A stretch of DNA of 56,680 nucleotides from Burkholderia sp. L27(2015) (GTDB taxonomy: Bacteria; Pseudomonadota; Gammaproteobacteria; Burkholderiales; Burkholderiaceae): the NCBI RefSeq assembly GCF_009765705.1, contig NZ_LMUX01000012.1:1-56680 (forward strand), read 5' to 3'. This document shows, piece after piece, positions 49,149-56,680 of the stretch. Under the pieces are notes generated by a model, which saw only the letters and a program-made list of their open reading frames with translations, did not search any database and was not told where the DNA came from. The position numbers and the translations under genes were made by a program. Within the stretch, counting starts at the first letter, position 1. The number at the start of each line of letters is the position of its first letter.

Positions 49149-49673
49149 TCATTTAACCGCCATCGCAACCCAATACGTCTTGAGCGCGACCAGATACGTC
49201 ACCAACAGCGGTATCCAGCGAACGTCGTGATAGGTCCAAGCCAGTGCAATGAACAGCGCAACCGTTATCCCCGTCTTGATCGCGGCACCCCCTATCAGGG
49301 TCATCAAGGTCGGACGCTTCACGCGTTTCAGACCCAATGCGAACAAGCAACTCGGGATCCAGCAAATTGCGCCACCCAACAGTGCGGACAGCGCGACAGG
49401 TCCCTGGCGGTCGAATAACCACCACACCAGTGTCACAACCAGGGACAAAACCATTTGCGCGACCACCACTTTTAGTGGCGTAACGCGAGATGGACGACTC
49501 ACATCCGGACCAAACAGCTTCTCTGCCTCAGCCCGGGTGAGCGGAACGATATTATTGTCTTGCTCGACGTCCCATTGGTCTTGGCGGTATATTGTCCGAA
49601 CATCGGGGTTGCCGCGCGCGTCCTGTTCGGCGGACGGCCCAACGGGCGGCACGCCATGTACTTCACGCGTCAT
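49149..49673 (-). CDS. atpI: ATP synthase subunit I (AtpI-like assembly protein)
   Basis: This 174-residue membrane protein has a soluble N-terminus of about 65 residues and then about four helices (VVVAQMVLSLVVTLVWWLF, ALSALLGGAICWIPSCLFALGL, MTLIGGAAIKTGITVALFIALAW, RWIPLLVTYLVALKTYWVAMAV). It lies at the head of the atp operon, where AtpI is found. AtpI is thought to assist c-ring assembly and is dispensable in many bacteria. AAGGA precedes the ATG by 6 nt. Confidence 0.88.
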   Translation of the reverse strand: MTREVHGVPPVGPSAEQDARGNPDVRTIYRQDQWDVEQDNNIVPLTRAEAEKLFGPDVSRPSRVTPLKVVVAQMVLSLVVTLVWWLFDRQGPVALSALLGGAICWIPSCLFALGLKRVKRPTLMTLIGGAAIKTGITVALFIALAWTYHDVRWIPLLVTYLVALKTYWVAMAVK

Positions 49674-49859
49674 CGTACTTCCTTAGTCCGGCCCACGCCT
49701 TACACAAGGCTTTCGGGCCCATCAAACTGATAAATCGGAGCGATTGTAAGCGATTCTTACTGCCGATTCAAGACTTTACACCCGCAAATCGCTTCTTGGG
49801 TATGGCTGTTTTTCGGTCCCGATCGGTCATGCGCTTTGGTCGGTTTTGGTTTTTTTTAC

Positions 49860-49920
49860 GACCCTGTAAGACGAATTCTGAGCACCTTACAAACGGCGCA
49901 AATATCGAGTCAACAGGGTC
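49860..49920 (-). promoter_or_regulatory. Inverted repeats in the region upstream of atpI
   Basis: GACCCTGT (49860-49867) is inverted at 49913-49920, and TGTAAG (49865-49870) is inverted at 49886-49891. The 49674-50063 gap should contain the atp operon promoter, but I find no convincing -35/-10 pair and no gene in it. Confidence 0.25.
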
Positions 49921-50031
49921 CTACGCACCCCTGCGCGGGAGCGCTCTGGCGGCCCACTTGCCGTGGCGGAAAAAGCTGTAGCATCAGCACAACGGCTTTT
50001 CAGACGTGACTAATGCAAGGGCTAGTTCAAT

Positions 50032-50067
50032 GGGTTGACTCACGGGTTGGCTTACGGGTTGACTTAC
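50032..50067 (-). repeat. 12-bp tandem repeat over the permease stop codon
   Basis: On the plus strand GGGTTGACTCAC, GGGTTGGCTTAC and GGGTTGACTTAC follow in tandem. Read in the frame of the minus-strand gene, successive units each carry a stop codon (TAA, TAA, TGA), so the gene end appears to have been duplicated. Confidence 0.65.
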
Positions 50068-51317
50068 TTACCCAGGTAAAACAGCAGGCCCGCCCCCGCG
50101 CCCGTCGCGAACACAAAAAACGGCAGCGAGATCGCATGGAAAGGTCCCCAGATGCCGCGTTCGCCTGCCAGGCGGATGGCGATCAGATTCGCGAGCGAGC
50201 CGATTCCGACACCGAACCCTCCGACGCTCACCCCATACGCCAGCGCGTGCCAGTTGCGGGTGAATTCGGCCAGCAAAATGGTCGCCGGTACGTTGCTGAT
50301 GCCCTGCGACAATAGCGCTGCGGCGAGATACACCCGCAGCGGCGCTCGTAGATCGACGCCCGCCAGCAAGCCAAGAATGACGGGCAACGCCGCCACGCCG
50401 CGCAGCACGATGAACATCAGTACGAAAATCAACAGCAGCAGCCAGTCGATTTTCAGTACGGCATTGCGGCGCCACAATCCATACCCCACCAACACCAAGG
50501 ACCAGGCGATCAATTCATGACGCAGATCCGCCAAGACCACGAAAGCGATGAAGGCCAGGCCCGTCACGCAGATCAACGGGATATCGAGCGGTGGGTGCGC
50601 GAGCGTATGGGGAGCGGAACCACTTCCCGTGGGTAGGGCAAACTTCTTGGGGGGAAACAGAAATATCGTCAGCAGTACGAGCATCAGCATCAACACGCCG
50701 GCCAGCGGCGCCAAGGCCCAGGTGAACGCTAGAAACGAGACGCCGCTGCTTTGCCAGAGAAACAGATTTTGGGGATTGCCCAGCGGCGTGAGCACCGAAC
50801 CCGCGTTGACCGCGAGCGCGATCGCAATCACCAGGCGTTTGATCGGCAGCGGTGTGAGCCTGTGCAGCGAGAGCGCGAGCGGCACCACCGCGAACAGTGC
50901 AACATCGTTGGTGAGTAGCGTCGCGAGGCCCGCGGCCAGCAACACCAGCAAGCATGCAAGACCGCGCTGCGTGTGAACTCGCTGCAGCAACCGGCGCGCC
51001 AGCCAATCGAGCGCGCCCGAAAATTCGATAGCCTTGGTCAGCATCAGCAGGCCGGCCAGTGTCACTATCGTTGGCCAGTCGACCAGGCCCATCAACGCTG
51101 GCGGCGTCTGAGGGCGCAGCACTTCCAATATGATGAACGCCAGCAGCAGGATGGCCAGCACCGGCTCGCCCGTTATCCAGCGCCTCGTCCAGAGCGCGAC
51201 ATGCCGCGATAGCCGCACAGGGGCAACGCGTTTGGACGGCACCGATGTCACGCGGACGGCGTCAGGCGCTTTCGGCGCGGTCGGTACGCAAGCGGTCGAT
51301 GATGCCTTCCAGCGCAT
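50064..51317 (-). CDS. SLC13/ArsB-NhaD type membrane permease
   Basis: This is a polytopic protein of about 400 residues with about 11 membrane helices. Family features are LATLLTNDVALFAVVPLALSL in the first half, with the re-entrant AVNAGSVLTPLGNPQNLFLW, and QGISNVPATILLAEF in the second half, the paired signature of the ion-transporter superfamily (arsenite, citrate, sulfate or Na+/H+ exchange). The substrate is not predictable. The start is uncertain: ATG 51317 overlaps the parB 3' end by 56 nt, while GTG 51251 would avoid the overlap; neither has a ribosome site. It sits between parB and atpI. Confidence 0.85.
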   Translation of the reverse strand: MRWKASSTACVPTAPKAPDAVRVTSVPSKRVAPVRLSRHVALWTRRWITGEPVLAILLLAFIILEVLRPQTPPALMGLVDWPTIVTLAGLLMLTKAIEFSGALDWLARRLLQRVHTQRGLACLLVLLAAGLATLLTNDVALFAVVPLALSLHRLTPLPIKRLVIAIALAVNAGSVLTPLGNPQNLFLWQSSGVSFLAFTWALAPLAGVLMLMLVLLTIFLFPPKKFALPTGSGSAPHTLAHPPLDIPLICVTGLAFIAFVVLADLRHELIAWSLVLVGYGLWRRNAVLKIDWLLLLIFVLMFIVLRGVAALPVILGLLAGVDLRAPLRVYLAAALLSQGISNVPATILLAEFTRNWHALAYGVSVGGFGVGIGSLANLIAIRLAGERGIWGPFHAISLPFFVFATGAGAGLLFYLGK

Positions 51318-52167
51318 CGCGATTGCCAAAATCGATGGTCAGCGTACCGCGCCCTTTGCGGCCCAGCTTGATTTTGACATTGGCCGCCAGTGCGTCGGAC
51401 AGCTCCTCCTCAAGACGCTCCAGGTCGCGCCCTCCGGACTTGACCGGGCGCGCCGAAGCGTCAGCTTGCGCGGATTTGAGTGCGGTCGTCACCAGCTTTT
51501 CGGTATCACGCACCGACATGCGCTTGTTCACCACCTGATGCGCCATTGTGATCTGGCTCGCGGCATCGACCGCCAGCAAGGCCCGCGCATGCCCCATGTC
51601 GAGGTCGCCGGCGAGCAGCATGGTTTGCACCGGCTGAGCCAGGTGCAGCAGCCGTAGCAGGTTGGAAACCGCGCTACGTGAGCGTCCGACCGCTTCCGCG
51701 GCTTCTTCGTGGGTAAAGTTGAATTCGTCGATCAAGCGCTGAATGCCCTGCGCTTCTTCGAGCGGATTAAGATCTTCGCGCTGAATGTTTTCAATCAGCG
51801 CCATCGCCGCTGCGGCCTGATCGGGTACATCCCTGACCAGCACCGGCACCTCGTGTAGGCCCGCCATGCGCGCCGCGCGGAAGCGCCGCTCACCGGCGAT
51901 GATCTCGAACCGGTCGCCTTCGGAGTCAGTGCTTACTCTTCGCACTAGCACCGGCTGCATCAGCCCTTGCGCGCGAATACTGGCCGCCAACTCCTGCAAG
52001 GCGCCCTCGTCCATACGTGTGCGCGGCTGATATTTGCCCGGTTGCAAGCGGTCCAGCGACAACACGGTGGGCTCCCCTTCCGGGCGAGCCAAGTCCGTCA
52101 CGTCCACGCTACTGCCCAGCAATGCCTCGAGACCGCGGCCCAGGCCCTTCTTTTTCACAGCTGCTTT
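51262..52167 (-). CDS. parB: Chromosome partitioning protein ParB
   Basis: The ATG at 52167 gives 301 residues. The N-terminus MKAAVKKKGLGRGLEALLG is the ParA-interacting peptide. The ParB/Srx CTP-binding domain contains LQPGKYQPRTRMDEGALQELAASIRAQGL and AGERRFRAARMAGL (GERRxR motif), and the helix-turn-helix lies in THEEAAEAVGRSRSAVSNLLRLL. It loads at parS sites, two of which lie 2.7-4.2 kb upstream. It is 25 nt behind parA. Confidence 0.97.
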   Translation of the reverse strand, partial: KAAVKKKGLGRGLEALLGSSVDVTDLARPEGEPTVLSLDRLQPGKYQPRTRMDEGALQELAASIRAQGLMQPVLVRRVSTDSEGDRFEIIAGERRFRAARMAGLHEVPVLVRDVPDQAAAAMALIENIQREDLNPLEEAQGIQRLIDEFNFTHEEAAEAVGRSRSAVSNLLRLLHLAQPVQTMLLAGDLDMGHARALLAVDAASQITMAHQVVNKRMSVRDTEKLVTTALKSAQADASARPVKSGGRDLERLEEELSDALAANVKIKLGRKGRGTLTIDFGNRDALEGIIDRLRTDRAESA

Positions 52168-52192
52168 CATTTCGATTCCCGGATTGACGAGG

Positions 52193-52963
52193 TCACAGCT
52201 TCTCGACGCGCGCAATCATCTCGGCGCCAAATTGGATATAGGCTTGCGCACCGCGCGAAGCCCGGTCGAACACAACGCCCGGCAACCCATAGCTGGGCGC
52301 CTCGGCAAGCCGCACATTGCGCGGGATGACGGCGTCGAACACTTTATCGCCGAAATGGTCTTTCAATTGATCCGAGACTTGTTGCTGCAAGGTAATGCGC
52401 GGGTCGAACATGACGCGCAGCAAGCCTATCACTTTCAAATCGCGGTTCAAATTAGCGTGCACTTGCTTGATCGTATTGACCAGGTCGGAGAGCCCTTCGA
52501 GCGCGAAATATTCGCACTGCATCGGGATAATTACGCCGTGGGCGGCGCATAAGCCGTTCAGCGTCAACAAGGACAAGGCCGGTGGGCAATCGATCAGGAT
52601 GAAATCATATTCGGCTGTGATATCGACCAGCGCGCGTTTGAGTTGACGCTCGCGCTGCTCGATACCGACCAGCTCGACCTCGGCGCCAGCCAGCTCGCGG
52701 TTGGCCGGTACGACGTCGTAGCCGGCGCCTTCGGCGCGCACCCGCGCTTCCGAGATTTTCGCCAGCCCGAGCAGCACCTGGTAAATCGTCGTTTCGCAGG
52801 CCGCCTTGTCTATGCCGCTACCCATCGTCGCGTTGCCCTGCGGGTCCAGATCGATCAATAAAACTCGCTGCTGCTGCCCCGCCAGGCTCGCCGCCAAATT
52901 TACCGTGGTGGTGGTCTTACCGACTCCGCCCTTCTGGTTGGCGACGCAAAAAATTCGGGTCAT
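52193..52963 (-). CDS. parA: Chromosome partitioning ATPase ParA (Soj)
   Basis: The ATG at 52963 gives 256 residues. The deviant Walker A is KGGVGKT (11-17) in FCVANQKGGVGKTTTTVNLA; Walker A' is DLDPQGNATMG and Walker B is FILIDCPPALSLL. The absence of an N-terminal DNA-binding extension marks the chromosomal Soj type. It segregates the chromosome origin with ParB-parS. A lipocalin gene lies upstream, separated by 62 nt. Confidence 0.97.
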   Translation of the reverse strand: MTRIFCVANQKGGVGKTTTTVNLAASLAGQQQRVLLIDLDPQGNATMGSGIDKAACETTIYQVLLGLAKISEARVRAEGAGYDVVPANRELAGAEVELVGIEQRERQLKRALVDITAEYDFILIDCPPALSLLTLNGLCAAHGVIIPMQCEYFALEGLSDLVNTIKQVHANLNRDLKVIGLLRVMFDPRITLQQQVSDQLKDHFGDKVFDAVIPRNVRLAEAPSYGLPGVVFDRASRGAQAYIQFGAEMIARVEKL

Positions 52964-53025
52964 TGATATGTTTTCCTTATCCGGGCGGTGGCTTTGAACT
53001 ATTGATCGCATCCAGCAAACGCGAT

Positions 53026-53580
53026 TCAGGGTTGTATCGTTTTTATCAATTGGGACGTGTCAAAGCCCATGGCTGCGACACGCGAGAGCAAGGCATCATA
53101 CGTGGCGACTTCCATGATCGGTGTGCGCGACAAGATCCACAAATATTTGCGGTCGGGCTCGCTCACTACGGCATAGCGATAGTCGGGGTCGAGCACCACC
53201 ACCCAGTACCGTCCCCACACGAAGGGCACCCAACTCAACCACGCGGGGGCGAAGCGCACCTGCAGCTTGGCTGTAGCAGCCGGATCGGCACGGTCGGGAC
53301 GAGCCACACCCGACGCATGGTCTATGGTGCCGTCGGCTTTGCGACAGGAGTTGACCACACTTATCGCGCCATTGGACAGGGGTTCATACTGCGCAGTCAC
53401 ACTGCCCATGCAGTCGCGTTGAAACGAATTTGGCAGGCGCGCAATCTCGAACCATTTGCCTTCGTAGCGCGTAATGTCCAGCGCCGGCACCGGCTGCAAC
53501 GGTGCCGGGGTAAGCGCCGACGCCGCTGTGCTGGCCATGCCTATCGTCAATGCAATTACAGTCAGCGCGTTTTTCATCAT
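53026..53580 (-). CDS. Bacterial lipocalin (Blc-like)
   Basis: This 184-residue protein has a signal peptide ([19 protein letters not shown], cleavage near ASA-L) without a lipobox Cys, so it should be a soluble periplasmic protein rather than an outer-membrane lipoprotein. The lipocalin signature [20 protein letters not shown], the NSC/RDC cysteine pair and [17 protein letters not shown] are clear. Blc proteins bind lysophospholipids or fatty acids. Its start codon overlaps the rsmG stop (ATGA), so it is coupled to the mnmG-rsmG unit and precedes parA, an unexpected neighbour for a segregation operon. Confidence 0.92.
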   Translation of the reverse strand: MMKNALTVIALTIGMASTAASALTPAPLQPVPALDITRYEGKWFEIARLPNSFQRDCMGSVTAQYEPLSNGAISVVNSCRKADGTIDHASGVARPDRADPAATAKLQVRFAPAWLSWVPFVWGRYWVVVLDPDYRYAVVSEPDRKYLWILSRTPIMEVATYDALLSRVAAMGFDTSQLIKTIQP

Positions 53581-54302
53581 GCCCTTATCGTCATTTCAAC
53601 CAGATGCCGCTCTGCGCCCAGAAACGGCACATCCAGACGTACCAATTGCTCGACCCTCACGTCTTCGGGAAGCCGCTCGATTTCCGCGTCGGGTCGCACG
53701 CCTTTCATGCCCCACATCGCTCCGCGTGGCGCAACAAGGTGTCTGGCGACAGTAACGAAATCGACCAATTCAGCAAATGCACGTGAAACGATGACGTCGA
53801 AAGGCGCAACCACTTCTGTTCCCGGTCGCAACGTCTCTACCCTTCCTGTGACCACGGTGATATTGGCGAGTCGCAGCAAGCCTTTTGCTTGGGTCAAAAA
53901 CGCGGTTTTCTTGTGGACGATGTCATTTAGGGTGATGCGCCAGTCTGGCATCGCGATTGCCATGACGATACCCGGCAGGCCACCGCCCGTGCCCACGTCG
54001 AGCGCCGACGAGGGGCCCCGCGGCGCCAGATGCGGCACAATGGCCAACGAATCGAGCACATGCTGGATCAGCATCTGCCGCGGATCGCGGATCGCCGTAA
54101 GGTTGTAGACGGCATTCCACTTCGAGAGCAATTCGAGATAATCCAGCAGTTGAGCTTGCTGGGCTTCGTCGACTGAGATACCAATAGACTGGACGCCTTC
54201 AGCCAACATGCCCGCCAGTTGGTTGCGTGTTGGAGCCCCCCCGGGAGCCCCTCCGCGCGAATTTGTCGATCGAGCCATGGAACCCGCGTCGTAACTCGTC
54301 AT
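53577..54302 (-). CDS. rsmG: 16S rRNA (guanine527-N7)-methyltransferase
   Basis: This 241-residue protein methylates G527 of 16S rRNA (m7G) with SAM. The SAM motif is [18 protein letters not shown]; the upstream [23 protein letters not shown] and [12 protein letters not shown] blocks are family signatures. The N-terminus has an unusual Gly/Ala-rich extension ([11 protein letters not shown]). Its ATG overlaps the mnmG stop as ATGA, and its own stop overlaps the lipocalin start. Confidence 0.97.
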   Translation of the reverse strand: MTSYDAGSMARSTNSRGGAPGGAPTRNQLAGMLAEGVQSIGISVDEAQQAQLLDYLELLSKWNAVYNLTAIRDPRQMLIQHVLDSLAIVPHLAPRGPSSALDVGTGGGLPGIVMAIAMPDWRITLNDIVHKKTAFLTQAKGLLRLANITVVTGRVETLRPGTEVVAPFDVIVSRAFAELVDFVTVARHLVAPRGAMWGMKGVRPDAEIERLPEDVRVEQLVRLDVPFLGAERHLVEMTIRA

Positions 54303-56281
54303 TGACTGAGAACCTGCGGAAGACCGAGCCCGTCGTCGCTCTCGTTAGTCTCGGCACCGCCATCGCGCGACGAGCGACCCAGACGCCTTTTCAGATGAAC
54401 CATGAGCAGCGAAATGGCGGCCGGCGTCATGCCGGAAATCCGAGAAGCCTGCCCAATCGTTTCCGGTTTCACCGCTGTCAATTTTTGGCGAGCCTCAAAT
54501 GACAAGCCGCGTACCTCGGCGTAGTCGAGGTTCTCCGGAAGACGCATATTTTCGTTCGCTCCGTGGCGCTCGATTTCGTCAGCTTGTCGCTCGATATAGC
54601 CTTGATATTTGATACTGATTTCAATCTGCTCTTCGATCTGCTGGTGGAGAACCGGATCGCTATCGTCCAGTGGAGGCTGCGGCAAAAATGCGCCCTGTTG
54701 CAATGCCATCAATGCCGAATAAGTCACTTCGGGACGACGCAACAAATCGGCGAGACTGTATTCGTGCTCGATGGCCTTCCCGAGCAGGCGCACGGCCTCG
54801 TCTGCTGGTAGTGACTTAGGATTGACCCAGCTCAACTTCAATCGCTCTGTTTCACGTGAAACAGCATCGCGTTTGCGCGAAAATATATCCCAACGATGGT
54901 CATCCACCACCCCGAGTTCGCGGCCAATCTCGGTCAAACGCATGTCCGCATTGTCCTCACGAAGACTGAGACGATACTCCGCGCGGCTGGTAAACATTCG
55001 ATACGGTTCCGATACGCCTTTTGTCACAAGATCGTCGACCAAAACGCCTAAATACGCCTGATCTCGGCGTGGGCTCCATGCTTCCAACCCTCGCACCAAT
55101 CGCCCAGCGTTGATACCCGCCAGCAAGCCTTGTGCAGCAGCTTCTTCGTAACCTGTCGTGCCGTTGATTTGGCCTGCAAAGAATAGCCCAGCGATGACCT
55201 TGGTCTCCAAGGAGGCCTTTAGTCCGCGAGGATCAAAATAGTCGTATTCGATCGCGTAGCCCGGCCGCAAAATGTGCGCCTGCTCCAGTCCACGCATCGA
55301 GCGCACTAGCGCTAGTTGAACATCAAACGGTAAGCTGGTCGATATACCGTTCGGATAGTATTCATTCGTCGTCAGACCCTCGGGCTCCAGAAAAATCTGG
55401 TGCGAGTTCTTGCTGGCAAAACGGTGAATTTTGTCTTCGATCGACGGGCAATAGCGTGGGCCGACCCCTTCGATCACGCCCGTGTACATCGGTGAGCGAT
55501 CGAGGCCACCACGAATAATGTCGTGAGTGTGCTCGTTCGTGTGCGTGACCCAGCAAGGGACCTGCTTCGGGTGCTGCTCGCTACGGCCAAGAAATGAGAA
55601 CACGGGGACCGGATCCCGATCCCCGGCCTGCTCTTCAAGTACCGAAAAATCGATGCTTCGACCATCGATGCGCGGCGGCGTACCGGTTTTCAGACGGCCC
55701 TGCGGCAGCTTCAATTCCTTTAGCCGGGCCGACAATGACACCGCAGCTGGATCACCTGCGCGGCCGCCGGTGTAGTTATTCAAGCCCACGTGAATCTTGC
55801 CATCCAGAAATGTCCCGGCCGTCAATACGACCGCGCCGGCGCGAAAACGGATGCCAACCTGCGTGACTGCGCCGACAACGCGGTCGCCCTCGACCATCAG
55901 GTCGTCGACTGATTGCTGGAACAACCACAAGTTAGGCTGATTTTCGAGCCGATGGCGAATTGCCTGCTTATACAAAAGACGATCGGCCTGAGCGCGCGTG
56001 GCGCGTACCGCGGGGCCTTTGGAGGAATTGAGAATCCGGAACTGGATGCCGCCTTCGTCCGTCGCAGCCGCCATTGCGCCGCCGAGTGCGTCGACTTCCT
56101 TGACCAAATGGCCCTTGCCAATCCCGCCGATCGACGGATTGCAGCTCATCTGGCCTAATGTTTCGATATTGTGGGTAAGTAACAGCGTTTTGCAGCCCAT
56201 ACGGGCCGCGGCAAGCGCCGCTTCGGTGCCAGCGTGGCCGCCGCCGACAACGATCACGTCGAATTCTGTGGGATAAAGCAT
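54299..56281 (-). CDS. mnmG: tRNA uridine-5-carboxymethylaminomethyl synthesis enzyme MnmG (GidA)
   Basis: At 660 residues this FAD-dependent enzyme works with MnmE to modify U34 of several tRNAs. It has the FAD motif [22 protein letters not shown], the [24 protein letters not shown] block, [11 protein letters not shown], the [16 protein letters not shown] loop and the C-terminal [20 protein letters not shown] perfect parS site is embedded in the coding sequence, where it encodes Val-Ser-Arg-Glu-Thr. It is the first gene of the mnmG-rsmG-lipocalin unit. Confidence 0.98.
   Translation of the reverse strand: MLYPTEFDVIVVGGGHAGTEAALAAARMGCKTLLLTHNIETLGQMSCNPSIGGIGKGHLVKEVDALGGAMAAATDEGGIQFRILNSSKGPAVRATRAQADRLLYKQAIRHRLENQPNLWLFQQSVDDLMVEGDRVVGAVTQVGIRFRAGAVVLTAGTFLDGKIHVGLNNYTGGRAGDPAAVSLSARLKELKLPQGRLKTGTPPRIDGRSIDFSVLEEQAGDRDPVPVFSFLGRSEQHPKQVPCWVTHTNEHTHDIIRGGLDRSPMYTGVIEGVGPRYCPSIEDKIHRFASKNSHQIFLEPEGLTTNEYYPNGISTSLPFDVQLALVRSMRGLEQAHILRPGYAIEYDYFDPRGLKASLETKVIAGLFFAGQINGTTGYEEAAAQGLLAGINAGRLVRGLEAWSPRRDQAYLGVLVDDLVTKGVSEPYRMFTSRAEYRLSLREDNADMRLTEIGRELGVVDDHRWDIFSRKRDAVSRETERLKLSWVNPKSLPADEAVRLLGKAIEHEYSLADLLRRPEVTYSALMALQQGAFLPQPPLDDSDPVLHQQIEEQIEISIKYQGYIERQADEIERHGANENMRLPENLDYAEVRGLSFEARQKLTAVKPETIGQASRISGMTPAAISLLMVHLKRRLGRSSRDGGAETNESDDGLGLPQVLSQ
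54848..54863. other. parS site inside mnmG
   Basis: TGTTTCACGTGAAACA is the exact 16-bp consensus bound by chromosomal ParB. It lies within the mnmG reading frame, 2.7 kb from parB. Confidence 0.95.
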
Positions 56282-56403
56282 CGCTATTTCGCGCGTCGTG
56301 CCGAGTGGCTGGGGCGCGAATCTCCGGTAAACATATGGCCGAATTATAACGGCTATCGGTAGACGCCAGCCGTAACTTGATCGAAACGCATCGGGAGAGG
56401 TCG

Positions 56404-56419
56404 TGTTTCACGTGAAACA
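56404..56419. other. parS site upstream of mnmG
   Basis: This is a second exact TGTTTCACGTGAAACA, part of a 20-bp palindrome (CGTGTTTCACGTGAAACACG), between mnmG and the livF-type gene. The intergenic position may overlap the mnmG promoter region. Confidence 0.95.
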
Positions 56420-56449
56420 CGACTCGATAAACGAGCCTGAGTGGCTTAT

Positions 56450-56680
56450 TTAGGGGACGGGAACGGGTTTTTTCGCCAATCCCAGATAGGTATCGATGAC
56501 CCTGGGGTTATGGGCGAGTTCATGAGCGGGGCCTTCAAGCGCCAGCTCACCGGTCTCCAGTACGTAGCCGTAGTCGGCCACCTGAAGCGCGGCCCGCGCG
56601 TTCTGCTCGATCAACAAGGTCGCCACCCCCGTCTCGCGCAGCTTCGCGATGATGTGCATGATCTCCTTCACGATCAACGG
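56450..56680 (-). CDS. livF: ABC transporter ATPase, LivF type (C-terminal part)
   Basis: The last 76 residues of an ATP-binding subunit run in from the right edge. PLIVKEIMHIIAKLRETGVATLLIEQNARAALQVADYGYVLETGELALEGPA corresponds to the D-loop to switch-His region and downstream strands of LivF; the His position is occupied within LIEQNA as usual for LivF. LivF energises branched-chain amino-acid uptake. The Walker motifs lie outside the window. Confidence 0.88.
   Translation of the reverse strand, partial: PLIVKEIMHIIAKLRETGVATLLIEQNARAALQVADYGYVLETGELALEGPAHELAHNPRVIDTYLGLAKKPVPVP

Noticed and set aside
53783-53798. parS-like sequence (CACGTGAAACG) inside rsmG
   Set aside because: It matches only 11 of 16 consensus positions and lacks one arm of the palindrome.

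Overview
This 56.7 kb window is origin-proximal chromosomal DNA of a betaproteobacterium, almost certainly of the family Burkholderiaceae (Burkholderia, Paraburkholderia or a close relative). The call rests on the protein sequences, the GC-rich codon use, and the mnmG-rsmG-parA-parB-(transporter)-atpIBEFHAGDC order with two perfect parS sites, which is typical of the oriC flank of a main chromosome. dnaA itself is not in the window. I see no insertion sequence, prophage or CRISPR array.

Left edge (1-7.9 kb): an accessory, cell-surface region. It holds the start of a Leu/Thr/Ala/Gln repeat protein preceded by two copies of a sigma-28-like (flagellar) promoter, a family 2 glycosyltransferase and a methyltransferase, a small metabolic island (crotonase-fold protein, DJ-1/PfpI protein, glyoxalase-fold protein), a GSCFA/SGNH esterase-like pair and tRNA-Arg(CCG). 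Region 8-17 kb: rep helicase, then a glycine-catabolic operon (tandem glycine riboswitch, a 28-codon leader ORF, gcvT-gcvH-gcvP, sdaA). Region 17-27.6 kb, mostly on the minus strand: a periplasmic protein, a branched-chain amino-acid binding protein, trifunctional putA with a perfect inverted-repeat operator, a small Cys-rich protein, priA and hemE.

Region 27.7-41.8 kb: a PheC-like periplasmic dehydratase, an esterase, a CoA-binding protein, an acyl-CoA synthetase, two secreted proteins (DUF6600-like and DUF5666-like), a chemoreceptor with its own sigma-28-like promoter, a flavin disulfide reductase, and a metal-homeostasis operon (PadR/YqjI-like repressor, YqjH-like ferric-siderophore reductase, MFS exporter) under a promoter covered by two tandem palindromes. 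Region 41.9-56.7 kb: the complete F1Fo ATP synthase operon, an SLC13/ArsB-type permease, parB, parA, a lipocalin, rsmG, mnmG, and the C-terminal end of a livF-type ABC ATPase.

The less expected signals are these: (i) the sigma-28-like promoters at both the repeat protein and the chemoreceptor; (ii) a leader ORF that begins at the 3' edge of the glycine riboswitch and ends in an ATGA overlap with gcvT; (iii) the tandem-palindrome operator of the yqjI-like gene; (iv) the PutA operator; (v) a recurring pattern of short degenerate tandem duplications (7-15 bp) lying on or close behind stop codons at eight genes; and (vi) a lipocalin translationally coupled into the rsmG-parA segregation cluster.
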